Assembly (NCBI RefSeq): GCF_002868715.1
Contig: NZ_PKLZ01000012.1
Coordinates: 62,001 to 126,000, forward strand
Direction of reading: 5' to 3'
DNA from: Kineobactrum sediminis
Lineage (GTDB): Bacteria > Pseudomonadota > Gammaproteobacteria > Pseudomonadales > Halieaceae
DNA length: 64,000 nt
Shown: positions 52,187-61,266 of the stretch, one piece after another
Numbering within the stretch: the first letter of the stretch is position 1
How the letters are laid out: each line of letters begins with the position of its first letter
Notes under the pieces: model-generated
What the model saw: only the letters and a program-made list of their open reading frames with translations
Databases searched by the model: none
Told to the model about the DNA's origin: nothing
Program-made: the position numbers and the translations under genes

Positions 52187-54247
52187 TCACCAATGCACCC
52201 CGCGCAGTACCTGGGAAAACAGCTTCCGCCCCAGCGCCAGACGCGACGAGGGAATATCCCTGAGCTCTTCCGCCGCTTCTTCCGGGCTCAAGCCACGAGC
52301 CGCCGGCGAGTCGGGAAACAGGTCATAGGCCTGGCTCAGGAATGCCTCGGTAACGGAAGGCATGGTGGCCTGCGCTATCGCACCAGCCACCCCCAGCCCC
52401 GTTGACACTTTCTTGGGGCGGCTCACAATCGCTTTCATGACCAGGTCTCGCGCCTGTTCCGGGGACAACGTTGGAAAGGCTTTGTAGAGGCCGGTAGGAG
52501 CGATCATCGGTGTGCGCACCAGTGGCATGTGAATGGTGGTGAATTCAATGTTGCAGCGGGCATACTCGGGGGCCGCACACAGACTGAACGCGTCCAGCGC
52601 CGCCCTGGAGGCCACGTATGCGGAAAACCGTGGTGGGTTGGCGAGCACACCAATGGAGGAGATGTTGATAATCTGGCCGCTGTTCTGCGCCTCCATATGC
52701 GGCAGGAACCCGAGAATAAGGCGCAGCGCGCCAAAGTAATTGAGCTGCATGGTGCGCTCAAAATCGTGGTAACGATCATAACTGAAGCGCACCGAGCGAC
52801 GGATTGACCGGCCCGCATTGTTGATCAGGATATCGGCGCCGCCGAAATCCGTAAGCACACTCTGCACCAGGCGATCACAGTCCTCGAGATCAGATACATC
52901 ACAGGCATAGGCCCGTGCCGTGCCCCCGGCTTCGGTAATCTCCTCCAGCGTCGCATCAAGTTTTTCCAGGGTACGCGCCACCAGAATCACCAGGGCTCCC
53001 GCCTGCCCCAGGCGCAGCGCACACTCGCGGCCGATACCGGAGGTGGCGCCCGTCACCACCACCACCTTGCCCTCCACCTGCCGCCGCAGGGCCGCAACAC
53101 TGGTTCGGCCCACCAGACGATCAAACAGCTTGTCCACCTCGTTGATCAGGGACGGCGAATCCTTATGCATGAAATGCAGCCAGTAATCCCACAGCGCCGA
53201 CGCATAATCCTCAAACGGCGGGCAGATGATACCGGCGGGCTCAAGCAGTGCCCGGGTTCGGCTGGAATCAAAGCGGGTCGGGTAGTTGATATAAGCGAGA
53301 ACCTCCGGGGGTATACCCATGCGGGCTATCAATCGCTCACCGAGTTTTTTGACTGGGCCCAGGCGACTCATACCCGCGCCCGCGACGCGGGTCGCTTTAT
53401 CCGCCAGCGCGGAATCCACCGCACGCAATCTGGGCCCATGCGATACCCGCATCAGGGTCTTGAGCATATCGCCAACGTAAATACCTTCGGGGTCGGTCAG
53501 GAAAAAGCATTCACCATCGTGACCGGGTAAGTGGGCGAGGTAATCCATGGCGTTTACCACATAATCCACTGGCACCACGTTAAGCACACCTGCCTTGTTC
53601 ATTAACAGGGGGAATCCTTCGGGCACCACATTACTGAGGTTATGCAGGGTCTCAAAGAAATAATAGGGACCATCAATCTTGTCCATTTCACCGGTGTGGG
53701 AATGGCCGACCACCATACCGGGACGATAAATACGCCACTTCATGCGTCGGGTGTTACGCACAATACCCTCGGACTCGTGCTTGGTCTCGAAATAGGGGTT
53801 GTCGAATGGCCCCGCCTGTTCGAACATTTCCTCGGTAAAGGTACCTTCATACAGGCCGGCAGCGGCGATTGAACTCATCTGGTGAAAACAGCCGGCACGC
53901 AGGGCCCGGGACAGGGCAATAGCCTGGCGGGTGCCTTCAACATTACTCTGGCGCTGGCTCTCGGCGCTGGCGGTAAGGTCGTAGATGGCCGCGAGATGAA
54001 AAAAGTGGTCTATCTTCCCCGCATGCTGTCGTATCCAGGCCGGTTTGACGCCCAGTTTGGGCTGGCCGAGGTCGCCTTCAACCGCAATCACCTGTCGTTT
54101 GTTGGCTCCCCATAGCGCGCGCAAACTGTCGACCTTGACCAGCGAACCCGGGCGCACCAGCAGATATACCCGACCGCCGCGATCCAGTAATTTCGGCACC
54201 AGAAACCGGCCAATAAAGCCCGTTCCACCCGTTATGAAATAGTCCAT
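52187..54247 (-). CDS. Bidomain fatty acyl-CoA reductase (alcohol-forming)
   Basis: 686 aa. The N-terminal extended SDR domain (GGTGFIGRFL, YFETK active site) and the C-terminal classical SDR domain (VVVTGATSGIGREC near residue 395) match the Marinobacter Maqu_2220-type reductase as recalled, including the end LRGVHW. It reduces fatty acyl-CoA via aldehyde to fatty alcohol for wax ester synthesis. In the second domain the catalytic Lys of YxxxK is Arg548 (YVASR), unlike the recalled Lys. The start has a GAGGT-type site. Confidence 0.9.
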   Translation of the reverse strand: MDYFITGGTGFIGRFLVPKLLDRGGRVYLLVRPGSLVKVDSLRALWGANKRQVIAVEGDLGQPKLGVKPAWIRQHAGKIDHFFHLAAIYDLTASAESQRQSNVEGTRQAIALSRALRAGCFHQMSSIAAAGLYEGTFTEEMFEQAGPFDNPYFETKHESEGIVRNTRRMKWRIYRPGMVVGHSHTGEMDKIDGPYYFFETLHNLSNVVPEGFPLLMNKAGVLNVVPVDYVVNAMDYLAHLPGHDGECFFLTDPEGIYVGDMLKTLMRVSHGPRLRAVDSALADKATRVAGAGMSRLGPVKKLGERLIARMGIPPEVLAYINYPTRFDSSRTRALLEPAGIICPPFEDYASALWDYWLHFMHKDSPSLINEVDKLFDRLVGRTSVAALRRQVEGKVVVVTGATSGIGRECALRLGQAGALVILVARTLEKLDATLEEITEAGGTARAYACDVSDLEDCDRLVQSVLTDFGGADILINNAGRSIRRSVRFSYDRYHDFERTMQLNYFGALRLILGFLPHMEAQNSGQIINISSIGVLANPPRFSAYVASRAALDAFSLCAAPEYARCNIEFTTIHMPLVRTPMIAPTGLYKAFPTLSPEQARDLVMKAIVSRPKKVSTGLGVAGAIAQATMPSVTEAFLSQAYDLFPDSPAARGLSPEEAAEELRDIPSSRLALGRKLFSQVLRGVHW

Positions 54248-54323
54248 ATCACCACCTCAGCCCGCCGTATATGACGTTGTACCTTACTGCCAAATGCCCG
54301 ACCTGTCACCGCAGCGCCTGCGG

Positions 54324-56069
54324 CTATATTTCCCAGTTGTGCGGCTCCTTGCCATGACCGGCGTTTTCAATGGCGCTGACATGTCGAACCGCGCCGTGCT
54401 GGGACATAAATACCTTGCCGGTAAGCGCTTCCAGAAACTGAGTATGGCGCAGAATATCCATCACCGGGCCTTTCAGTTCCGACAGGTGCAAGGTAATCCG
54501 GCGTTCGGCCAGCTGCCGGTTGATCGACTCCAGTGCCTCCAGTGCGCTCAGGTCAATTTCGTTGACCGCGGTGCACATGAGAATCACATGGCGCACATCA
54601 GGGCGTTCATCAAGCAGCGCATACAGGCGCGATTCAACAAAGCTGGCGTTGGCGAAATACAGGCTTTCGTCAATGCGCACTGACAGGATATCGCTACGTG
54701 TGATGACCTCGTGCCGATCTATACTGCGATAGTGTTCGGTACCGGGCACCTCGCCCACTACTGCGATATGGGGCCGGGAGGTCTTGTACAGGTGCAGGGC
54801 AAGGGACACCAGCACCCCGCAGGCGACTCCGGTTTCCACGCCCAGCGCAAGGGTGACAACGATAGTGATTGCCACGGCGATAAAATCCGACAGCCCGTAA
54901 TCCCAGGTGCGCTTGAGAATGGAGAAATCCGCCAGCGACATGACCGCAACAATGATGGTTGCCGCGAGGGTAGCATTGGGCAGGTAGGCCAGGTAGGGCG
55001 TGAAAAACAGCGCGGTCAGCGCAATCCCGGCAGCGGTAAAGATACCGGCAGCGGGGGTAGCTGCGCCCGCATCAAAATTCACTATTGAACGAGCAAAACC
55101 ACCGGTCACCGGGTAGCCGCCGGAAAAGGCGGCCGCGAGATTGGAAGCGCCGAGGCCAATCAATTCCTGGTCGGGATCAACCCGCTGGTGCCGCCTTGCC
55201 GCCAGGGTATGGCCGATGGAAACCGACTCGACAAAACCGATAATGGATATCAAAAGCGCTGACAGCAACAGTTCGCGCCAGGCCGGGTGTACCAGGACCG
55301 GCAGGGTGAAATCGGGCAGGCCGGCGGTAACATCGCCAACCAGCGCCACTCCCCGTCCACCGAGATCAAGGCTATGGGCCGCAACACTGGAACCGACCAC
55401 CGCAAACACCGGCCCGGTGCGGGCGAGCATTCCCGCCCAGTAACCGGGCATCCCGATACGCACCAGCAGCGGCTCGAGCCCCTTGCGCATACCCACCAAA
55501 AAAAGCAGTGTAGCGGTTCCCACTGCCAGAGTTGGGAGATTGACCTCGGCCACGGCGCCGGCAAGGTTCGCCACCAATTGCAACAGATTGTCGCCACTGG
55601 CACTGACACCCAGGATATGACCGGCCTGGCTGATCGCGATGATTACCGCGGAGGCGGTGATGAAGCCGGCGATAACGGGGTGAGACAGAAAACTGGCGAG
55701 GAACCCCATGCGCAGCACCCCAAACAGCAACAACATGGCGCCGGACATCAGTGCCAGCAAAATAGCGGCCTCTACATAGCCCGCGGTGCCCGGCTCGGCA
55801 ATCTGGGCAACTGCCGATGCCGTCATCAGCGACACCACGGCCACGGGCCCCACCGACAGGGTGGTACTGGTGCCGAAAATGGCATAGGCCACCAGCGGCA
55901 GCATACTGGCATACAGGCCCATCTCCGGCGGCAGCCCCGCGAGCATGGCATACGCCAGCGACTGGGGGATAAGCATCACCGTGACGATTATCGCGGCGAT
56001 ACCATCGTCGACCAGAGTGGTGCGATTGTAACGTCGCCCCCAATCCAGTATCGGGGGTTTACGGAGCAT
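54324..56069 (-). CDS. SulP-family anion transporter with STAS domain
   Basis: 581 aa. The N-terminal part has about 12 helices with IVTVMLIPQSLAYAMLAGLPPEMGLYASMLP and SVGPVAVVSL, SulP marks. A C-terminal STAS domain (about 440-560) has VRIDESLYFANASFVESRLY and VNEIDLSALEALESI. It imports sulfate, bicarbonate or another anion by symport or exchange. ATG 56069 starts at the usual SulP N-terminus; upstream in-frame codons (to 56237) look non-coding. Confidence 0.9.
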   Translation of the reverse strand: MLRKPPILDWGRRYNRTTLVDDGIAAIIVTVMLIPQSLAYAMLAGLPPEMGLYASMLPLVAYAIFGTSTTLSVGPVAVVSLMTASAVAQIAEPGTAGYVEAAILLALMSGAMLLLFGVLRMGFLASFLSHPVIAGFITASAVIIAISQAGHILGVSASGDNLLQLVANLAGAVAEVNLPTLAVGTATLLFLVGMRKGLEPLLVRIGMPGYWAGMLARTGPVFAVVGSSVAAHSLDLGGRGVALVGDVTAGLPDFTLPVLVHPAWRELLLSALLISIIGFVESVSIGHTLAARRHQRVDPDQELIGLGASNLAAAFSGGYPVTGGFARSIVNFDAGAATPAAGIFTAAGIALTALFFTPYLAYLPNATLAATIIVAVMSLADFSILKRTWDYGLSDFIAVAITIVVTLALGVETGVACGVLVSLALHLYKTSRPHIAVVGEVPGTEHYRSIDRHEVITRSDILSVRIDESLYFANASFVESRLYALLDERPDVRHVILMCTAVNEIDLSALEALESINRQLAERRITLHLSELKGPVMDILRHTQFLEALTGKVFMSQHGAVRHVSAIENAGHGKEPHNWEI

Positions 56070-56312
56070 GGAACGGGACACATCCGTGCAACCGAAACAT
56101 GATCTTGTCCTCTCAAGGTAACTCCGGGCCGGAGTCGTGAGCAGGCATCTTATTATTCGCGCCCTGAAACCACAAATCGCTCGTCGGCCGGCCTGTGGCG
56201 AGCAAATATTGGTGCCAGATACACTACGGGCGGTCATCTGATGCTATTGTCTTCGACAAGCGCCGAATCGAGCGGCAAAAACCTAACACAGGCAGGCTGG
56301 GGAACACGACAA
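56070..56312. promoter_or_regulatory. Divergent region between SulP and acetolactate-synthase-like genes
   Basis: 243 bp without a gene that I can support. Promoters of both genes must lie here. No palindrome or RNA element recognised. Confidence 0.4.
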
Positions 56313-57953
56313 ATGAAAGCATCAGATCTTATGGTAAGGGCACTGGAAGCTGAAGGTGTTGAGTATATTTTCGGGATCCCCGGCGAAGAGAACCTGGATT
56401 TACTGGAATCACTGCGCAGTTCATCCATACGGCTGATACTGACCAGGCACGAACAGGGCGCCGGCTTCATGGCCGCCACCTATGGCCGCCTGACCGGCAA
56501 GGTCGGCGTCTGCCTGTCTACCCTGGGGCCGGGTGCCACCAATCTGGTGACGCCTGCCGCCTATGCCCAGCTCGGTGCCATGCCGATGTTGATGATTACC
56601 GGCCAGAAACCGATAAAAGCCAGCAAGCAGGGGCGCTTCCAGATCATTGACGTGGTCGACATGATGCGTTCCATCACCAAGTTCACCCACCAGATTGTCA
56701 GCGGCGACCGCATCCCTTCGGTGGTTCGCGAAGCGTTCCGCCTGGCGCTGGAAGAGCGACCCGGTGCAGTGCATATCGAGTTGCCCGAGGATATCGCCGC
56801 CGAGGAAACGTCCGCCGCGCTGATCCCGGCCAGCGCCGTGCGCAGGCCTATCGCCGAACATAAATCGATTGACGCCGCAGTGGCCATGATCCAGGAAGCG
56901 GAAAGCCCGGTTCTGGTAATTGGTGCCGGCGCCAACCGCAAGCTCACCTGCAAGATGCTGCGTGAATTTGTCGACAAGACCGGCATCCCTTTCATTACCA
57001 CCCAAATGGGCAAGGGGGTACTGGATGAACACGGCGAACTGTTCCTGGGCAATACCGCCCTCTCGGACCACGACTTCATTCACCGGGCGCTGACCAGGGC
57101 AGACCTGATCCTGAATATCGGCCACGACGTGGTGGAAAAACCACCCTTCTTCATGAACGCCGATGGCGCCCGGGTGATTCACATCAACTTCAAATCAGCC
57201 GCGGTGGACCCGGTGTATTTCCCGCAACTGGAAGTGGTGGGTGATATCGCCAACAGTATCTGGCAGATCAAGCAGCAAATTGTTACGCAGCCGCATTGGG
57301 ACTTCGGCTTTTTCCAAAAAGTCCACAAAGCCTACACCGAGCACCGGCGGGAACTGGAGAATGACGACCGCTTCCCCGTTTTGCCCGAGCGTTTCGTGAA
57401 GGATATCCGCCGGGCCCTGCCCCGGGATGGGATCGTCACGCTGGATAACGGCGTCTACAAGATCTGGTTTGCCCGCAACTACCCTGCCGCCTTTCCCAAC
57501 TCCCTGCTGCTGGACAACGCCCTTGCCACCATGGGGGCGGGTCTGCCCTCCGCCATGGCCGCCAAAATGGTATTCCCGAATACGTCGGTGATTGCGGTAT
57601 GTGGCGATGGTGGTTTCATGATGAACAGCCAGGAGATGGAGACTGCCGTGCGCCTTGGCCTGCATATTGTGGTGATCGTGCTGCGCGATGACGCCTACGG
57701 GATGATCAAGTGGAAACAATCCAACATGAAATTCGCCAATTATGGGCTGGATTATGGCAATCCGGATTTTGTGGCCTATGCCGAAGCCTACGGCGCCAAA
57801 GGCTGGCGCATCGGCAGCACTGAGGAACTGTTGCCACGGGTGAAAGCCTGTCTTGAGGAGCCGGCCGTACACCTGATTGATGTGCCGGTGGACTACACCC
57901 TCAACGACGAAACCCTGAATGTCACCATACGAAAGCTGAGCGCCGCTCTGTAG
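56313..57953 (+). CDS. ThDP-dependent acetolactate-synthase-like enzyme
   Basis: 546 aa. The activating Glu47 lies in TRHEQGAGFMA, FAD/central-domain sequence follows, and the ThDP-Mg motif GDGGFMMNSQEMETAVRLG is near residue 430-450. It resembles the catabolic AlsS type, which needs no regulatory subunit, and none is nearby. It condenses pyruvate to acetolactate or performs related ThDP carboligation or decarboxylation; the exact reaction is uncertain. A hairpin GCCGCT-N4-AGCGGC overlaps the stop codon at 57942-57957. Confidence 0.85.
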   Translation: MKASDLMVRALEAEGVEYIFGIPGEENLDLLESLRSSSIRLILTRHEQGAGFMAATYGRLTGKVGVCLSTLGPGATNLVTPAAYAQLGAMPMLMITGQKPIKASKQGRFQIIDVVDMMRSITKFTHQIVSGDRIPSVVREAFRLALEERPGAVHIELPEDIAAEETSAALIPASAVRRPIAEHKSIDAAVAMIQEAESPVLVIGAGANRKLTCKMLREFVDKTGIPFITTQMGKGVLDEHGELFLGNTALSDHDFIHRALTRADLILNIGHDVVEKPPFFMNADGARVIHINFKSAAVDPVYFPQLEVVGDIANSIWQIKQQIVTQPHWDFGFFQKVHKAYTEHRRELENDDRFPVLPERFVKDIRRALPRDGIVTLDNGVYKIWFARNYPAAFPNSLLLDNALATMGAGLPSAMAAKMVFPNTSVIAVCGDGGFMMNSQEMETAVRLGLHIVVIVLRDDAYGMIKWKQSNMKFANYGLDYGNPDFVAYAEAYGAKGWRIGSTEELLPRVKACLEEPAVHLIDVPVDYTLNDETLNVTIRKLSAAL

Positions 57954-57982
57954 CGGCCCGTCTCGTCAAACAGACCGCAGGT

Positions 57983-59755
57983 TTATCCCCCACTTGCGGC
58001 CTTGGGATACGGATTCGGGCCGCCGGCTTCGATCCATGCATCCAGCTGGGCCTCAAGCACCGGCAAGGGCACCGAGCGCAGCCCCAGAATCAGGTCGTGA
58101 AAATGGCGTTTGTCAAAATCCTGCGCCAGCGCGGCTTCCGCTTCCCTGCGCTTGCGACGGATCAACATTTCCCCCAACTTATAGGCCAGGGCCTGGCCCG
58201 GCCAGGAAATATAGCGGTCGATTTCAGTGGTGAGCTCGTGTTCTGACAACGCCGTGTGCTCGCGCAGGAATGCCTGCGCCCGCTCCCGGCTCCAGCCATA
58301 ATGGTGCAGGCCCGTATCAATCACCAGACGCGCCGCCCGCCACATTTCATAAGACAGGCGACCAAAGTGTTCGTAAGGGGTGTCGTATACGCCCATCTCA
58401 ACCCCGAGCCATTCGGTGTACAGGCCCCAGCCTTCACCATAACCGGAAAAGTAATTATTCGCCCTGAATTCCGGGATAGCACCGGGCCCCTCCAGGGCTA
58501 TCGCAGCTTGTAGTGCATGCCCCGGCGCGCATTCGTGAAGAGTGAGCGCAGTCAATGTGTACAGTGGCCGCGAAGGCAGGTCGTGGGTATTGAACAGGCA
58601 ACTTTCCAGGCCACCGCGACCGCCGGTGTAAAACGGCGCTATGGCATCGGGCACCGGCAGGATGGTAAACCGTTGCCGGGGCAGGAAGCCCAGGGTAGCG
58701 CCTAACTGGCCGTCCACACGCTTGGCCACATATGCGGTAAAAGCCAGAAGCTCATGGGGCGTTTGCGCGTAGAACTGCGGATCCGTGCGCAGGAACTCCA
58801 GAAACGCCGGCATATCGCCCTCAAAGCCGGTTTCGGCTTTGGTTTGCCGCATTTCCGTCCGGATACGCGTCACTTCCTCCAGGCCCACGGCGTGAATTTG
58901 CTCAGGGGTCATGTCCAGCGTGGTATAGCTGCGGATCATGGCCTGGTAAAAAGCCGGGCCGTCGGGCAGGTCCCGGGCGGATAGCGTTTGCCGGGTATGG
59001 GGCAGGTATTCCTCTCGCATGAATGTCAGCAAGGTACGGTAAGCCGGCACCACGGCTTCGGCAATCGCCGCTTTTACCGCAGACTGCAGGCGGGTACGGC
59101 TGGCGGCGGGTATACTTTCGGGCATGGCCGCCACAGGCCCCCAGAATGGATTTTGCTCCGCGGGAGCCAGGTAGGGCTCAAGAGACTGTTCACGGCCTTC
59201 CAGGGTAATGCGAGGCACGCTGTAGCCCCGCCCCAGTCCGGCGCGCATGTTGCTTTGCTGCTCGCCAAAGAAGCGCGGCAGATCGCGCAGCCGATCAACA
59301 TAATCCTCATAGGCCTGCTCGGAATCGAATCCTCCCATGCGCGGATGCAATCCGCTCCAGAAAAAGGTATCGGAATTTAAAGGCGCTTCCCAGGTGCGGT
59401 ACCGGGCGTTATCAGCCAATGAAGTAATAATCTGCTGAAACACCGCAGCGTTGATCTGCTCATCGGTACTGAGTTTTTCCCGGGGTATCCGCGCAAGCTC
59501 TGCCAGGGTCTGGTCCCAGTAGGCAAGCCGCCCGGCTTGTGATTCCGCATCCACCCGGGGCAGCCCGGCCCCTGCTCGCCAGTGGCCGTCACCGGTACGC
59601 ACCTGTTTCAGTTCCCCTTGTCGCCAGGCAAACTCGGTCTCGTACAAATTGCGCAAGCGGGTGTCCGCATCAGGCTCGTGAGTTTGAGCGAAGACCGGTG
59701 CTGCCAGCAGCAGACACAGCACTATCAGCGCAACAGGGTGAACATGGGGGTTCAT
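57983..59755 (-). CDS. DUF885 secreted metallopeptidase-like protein
   Basis: 590 aa with signal peptide (ending VFAQ). HECAPGH (residues 407-413) is the metal-binding motif typical of DUF885, and ALAYKLGE and GPGAIPEFRANNYFSGYGEGWGLYTEWLG are family features. It is probably a zinc peptidase acting in the periplasm. Cleavage target unknown. It follows the C39-like gene by 42 bp, so it may be transcribed with that cassette. Confidence 0.88.
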   Translation of the reverse strand: MNPHVHPVALIVLCLLLAAPVFAQTHEPDADTRLRNLYETEFAWRQGELKQVRTGDGHWRAGAGLPRVDAESQAGRLAYWDQTLAELARIPREKLSTDEQINAAVFQQIITSLADNARYRTWEAPLNSDTFFWSGLHPRMGGFDSEQAYEDYVDRLRDLPRFFGEQQSNMRAGLGRGYSVPRITLEGREQSLEPYLAPAEQNPFWGPVAAMPESIPAASRTRLQSAVKAAIAEAVVPAYRTLLTFMREEYLPHTRQTLSARDLPDGPAFYQAMIRSYTTLDMTPEQIHAVGLEEVTRIRTEMRQTKAETGFEGDMPAFLEFLRTDPQFYAQTPHELLAFTAYVAKRVDGQLGATLGFLPRQRFTILPVPDAIAPFYTGGRGGLESCLFNTHDLPSRPLYTLTALTLHECAPGHALQAAIALEGPGAIPEFRANNYFSGYGEGWGLYTEWLGVEMGVYDTPYEHFGRLSYEMWRAARLVIDTGLHHYGWSRERAQAFLREHTALSEHELTTEIDRYISWPGQALAYKLGEMLIRRKRREAEAALAQDFDKRHFHDLILGLRSVPLPVLEAQLDAWIEAGGPNPYPKAASGG

Positions 59756-59797
59756 AGTGATACTCCGGCGGATTCCGTATGCCGCAGCAGCAGCACT

Positions 59798-60508
59798 TCA
59801 TTGCATGGTAAGCGGCTGGTGGGGGAAGTCAACGCGCACCAGAGCGGCCGAGCGGGAAATCCCAAAATACGCCTGTTGCGGCTGCAGGATACTTTCTGCA
59901 AAGGGCGCCAGAAGAAGAACGGTGCCAGACGCACGAGGATCTTCGTCGGCAAGCCACAGCGACAGGAACGCCTCGCGATCCAGGCGAATATTACCCCAGG
60001 AAGGATCCGCCAGCTGTACCTGACCCCGGGTATTAACACCGCGCAACAAGCTGAAATGAGGCACACCGTTCACCTCAAGGCGAACAATCGCCGGCACAGT
60101 CAGGGCAAACAGCTGTTCGGGCGCCAGGGCCAGCCCCAGCCCACGCAGACCGTGGTCTTCTGCCAGCTTCAGCAACACAGCATAGGATACTCCCCGGGCG
60201 CGCCAGTCCTCCGCCAGTGCCCATTCATCGCCACGTTCAGCCAGGCGCTCCAACAGCGCCTGCTCCGATACCGGCGATTGCAGATAGAATGTCAGGTAGG
60301 TTGCCAGCGCAGCAATGCCGCAGGAAAAATCCAGCGTCTGCCTGACCACACCCTGGTCGCGCAGCGCCACCCAATTGCGAAAGCCCTTTTCTTCGGCGGC
60401 GGCTGGCGGGTTACCCAACAACAGGACCAGCAACAGCAAGCCGCACACTCTATGGCAAAGGCCAGGAGGCTCAGAGCAGGGAATCGGGCGGTATATAGTC
60501 GGCATCAT
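59798..60508 (-). CDS. C39-like cysteine peptidase (FapD-like)
   Basis: 236 aa. Signal peptide (a hydrophobic run LLLLVLLLG, about 23-32) then a C39 fold. Cys63 in DFSCGIAALATYL, His151 in VPHFSLLRGV and Asp168 in ADPSWGN are the catalytic residues. No ABC transporter domain is fused, unlike bacteriocin exporters. Free, secreted C39 proteins occur in Fap amyloid operons as FapD. It overlaps the small membrane protein gene by 38 bp. ATG 60508 or 60505. Confidence 0.85.
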   Translation of the reverse strand: MMPTIYRPIPCSEPPGLCHRVCGLLLLVLLLGNPPAAAEEKGFRNWVALRDQGVVRQTLDFSCGIAALATYLTFYLQSPVSEQALLERLAERGDEWALAEDWRARGVSYAVLLKLAEDHGLRGLGLALAPEQLFALTVPAIVRLEVNGVPHFSLLRGVNTRGQVQLADPSWGNIRLDREAFLSLWLADEDPRASGTVLLLAPFAESILQPQQAYFGISRSAALVRVDFPHQPLTMQ

Positions 60509-60767
60509 GAGGTAACTCGGCGCGCATGTCTTCAAATGCGCACCTGCGACTGAGATAAATCGAAACAGTGCACACCAGGGTCAGGCCCGCCGCAGACAGG
60601 ACAAGAAATACGGCCCCCGGCCAGTCTTCCTTGAAAAGGGCCAGTAACAAGGCAAGCACACTGGTCACCGCGACGCATCCATGAAAAAGGTAGCGATACG
60701 CATGCCGACTTTGCAGTTCTTCAAAACGAGTATCCCTGAGCTTTTGTTCAAGAGCCGGGTCTTTCAC
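60471..60767 (-). CDS. Small two-helix membrane protein, unknown
   Basis: 98 aa with an N-terminal amphipathic part, two transmembrane helices and an acidic tail. No family recognised. GTG 60767 is chosen because a perfect AGGAGG lies 9 bp upstream. The ATG at 60776 directly abuts that site and is unlikely. Overlap with the C39-like gene suggests joint expression. Confidence 0.7.
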   Translation of the reverse strand: MKDPALEQKLRDTRFEELQSRHAYRYLFHGCVAVTSVLALLLALFKEDWPGAVFLVLSAAGLTLVCTVSIYLSRRCAFEDMRAELPHDADYIPPDSLL

Positions 60768-60864
60768 GCGTTGCATCCTCCTGTTTAAAAACCTCTGTTT
60801 CCGAGGCCGGGAAATGCTCCACAGCAGCGTGGTGCAGGACTGCTGCAGAGCGTCGTGCCTAACG

Positions 60865-61194
60865 CTATTGGCTGCTGATCATCGCATCAGTACAGCCCGA
60901 GCAGGAGCCTCCCCCTCCGTAGTTGGGAACATAGACTCCCCAATACATTCCCATCAGCGCCAGATCAACGCCGACTATACTGAATGCCAGAAGCAATGGC
61001 GCCACCTTGCCATCACTTTCGGCAAGCGCATCGGGCGAAAGTACCTCCGCACCCGATGCCACAACATCCGCGCCACCAAAGGCGGCACTTACCCATGCGG
61101 TGTCATCATGTCCGACCGCTGCATTTGCAACGACTGGTTGGGAAACAATAGCAGCCAGCGCTATGCCGACTGAAATGCCTGACAGTTTTTTCAT
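60865..61194 (-). CDS. Small secreted glycine-rich peptide with C-terminal CxxC
   Basis: 109 aa. Signal peptide (MKKLSGISVGIALAAIVS...NAA), a Gly-Gly step at residues 40-41, a hydrophobic stretch (66-89) and the C-terminus YGGGGSCSGCTDAMISSQ, where Cys98-x2-Cys101 is a CxxC. Fap amyloid subunits are known to carry a C-terminal CxxC motif. AAGGAG lies 9 bp before the ATG. It is encoded between the barrel gene and the small membrane protein. It could be an amyloid-like subunit, a secreted bacteriocin-like peptide or a cofactor-binding peptide. Confidence 0.75.
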   Translation of the reverse strand: MKKLSGISVGIALAAIVSQPVVANAAVGHDDTAWVSAAFGGADVVASGAEVLSPDALAESDGKVAPLLLAFSIVGVDLALMGMYWGVYVPNYGGGGSCSGCTDAMISSQ

Positions 61195-61266
61195 GGTACA
61201 TCTCCTTGTACACGTTTGTAGTTCAGCAAGCCTGCGCCCCAAGGCAGGCATATATACACTCCCGGA

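Noticed and set aside
57942-57957. Hairpin GCCGCT-N4-AGCGGC as a terminator of the acetolactate-synthase-like gene
   Set aside because: It overlaps the coding end and has no T-run, so it is noted only in the gene entry.
59582-60553. 323-codon open frame on the plus strand
   Set aside because: Covers the C39-like gene in antisense and is rich in Gln/Arg with no fold; the minus strand has a signal peptide and catalytic residues.
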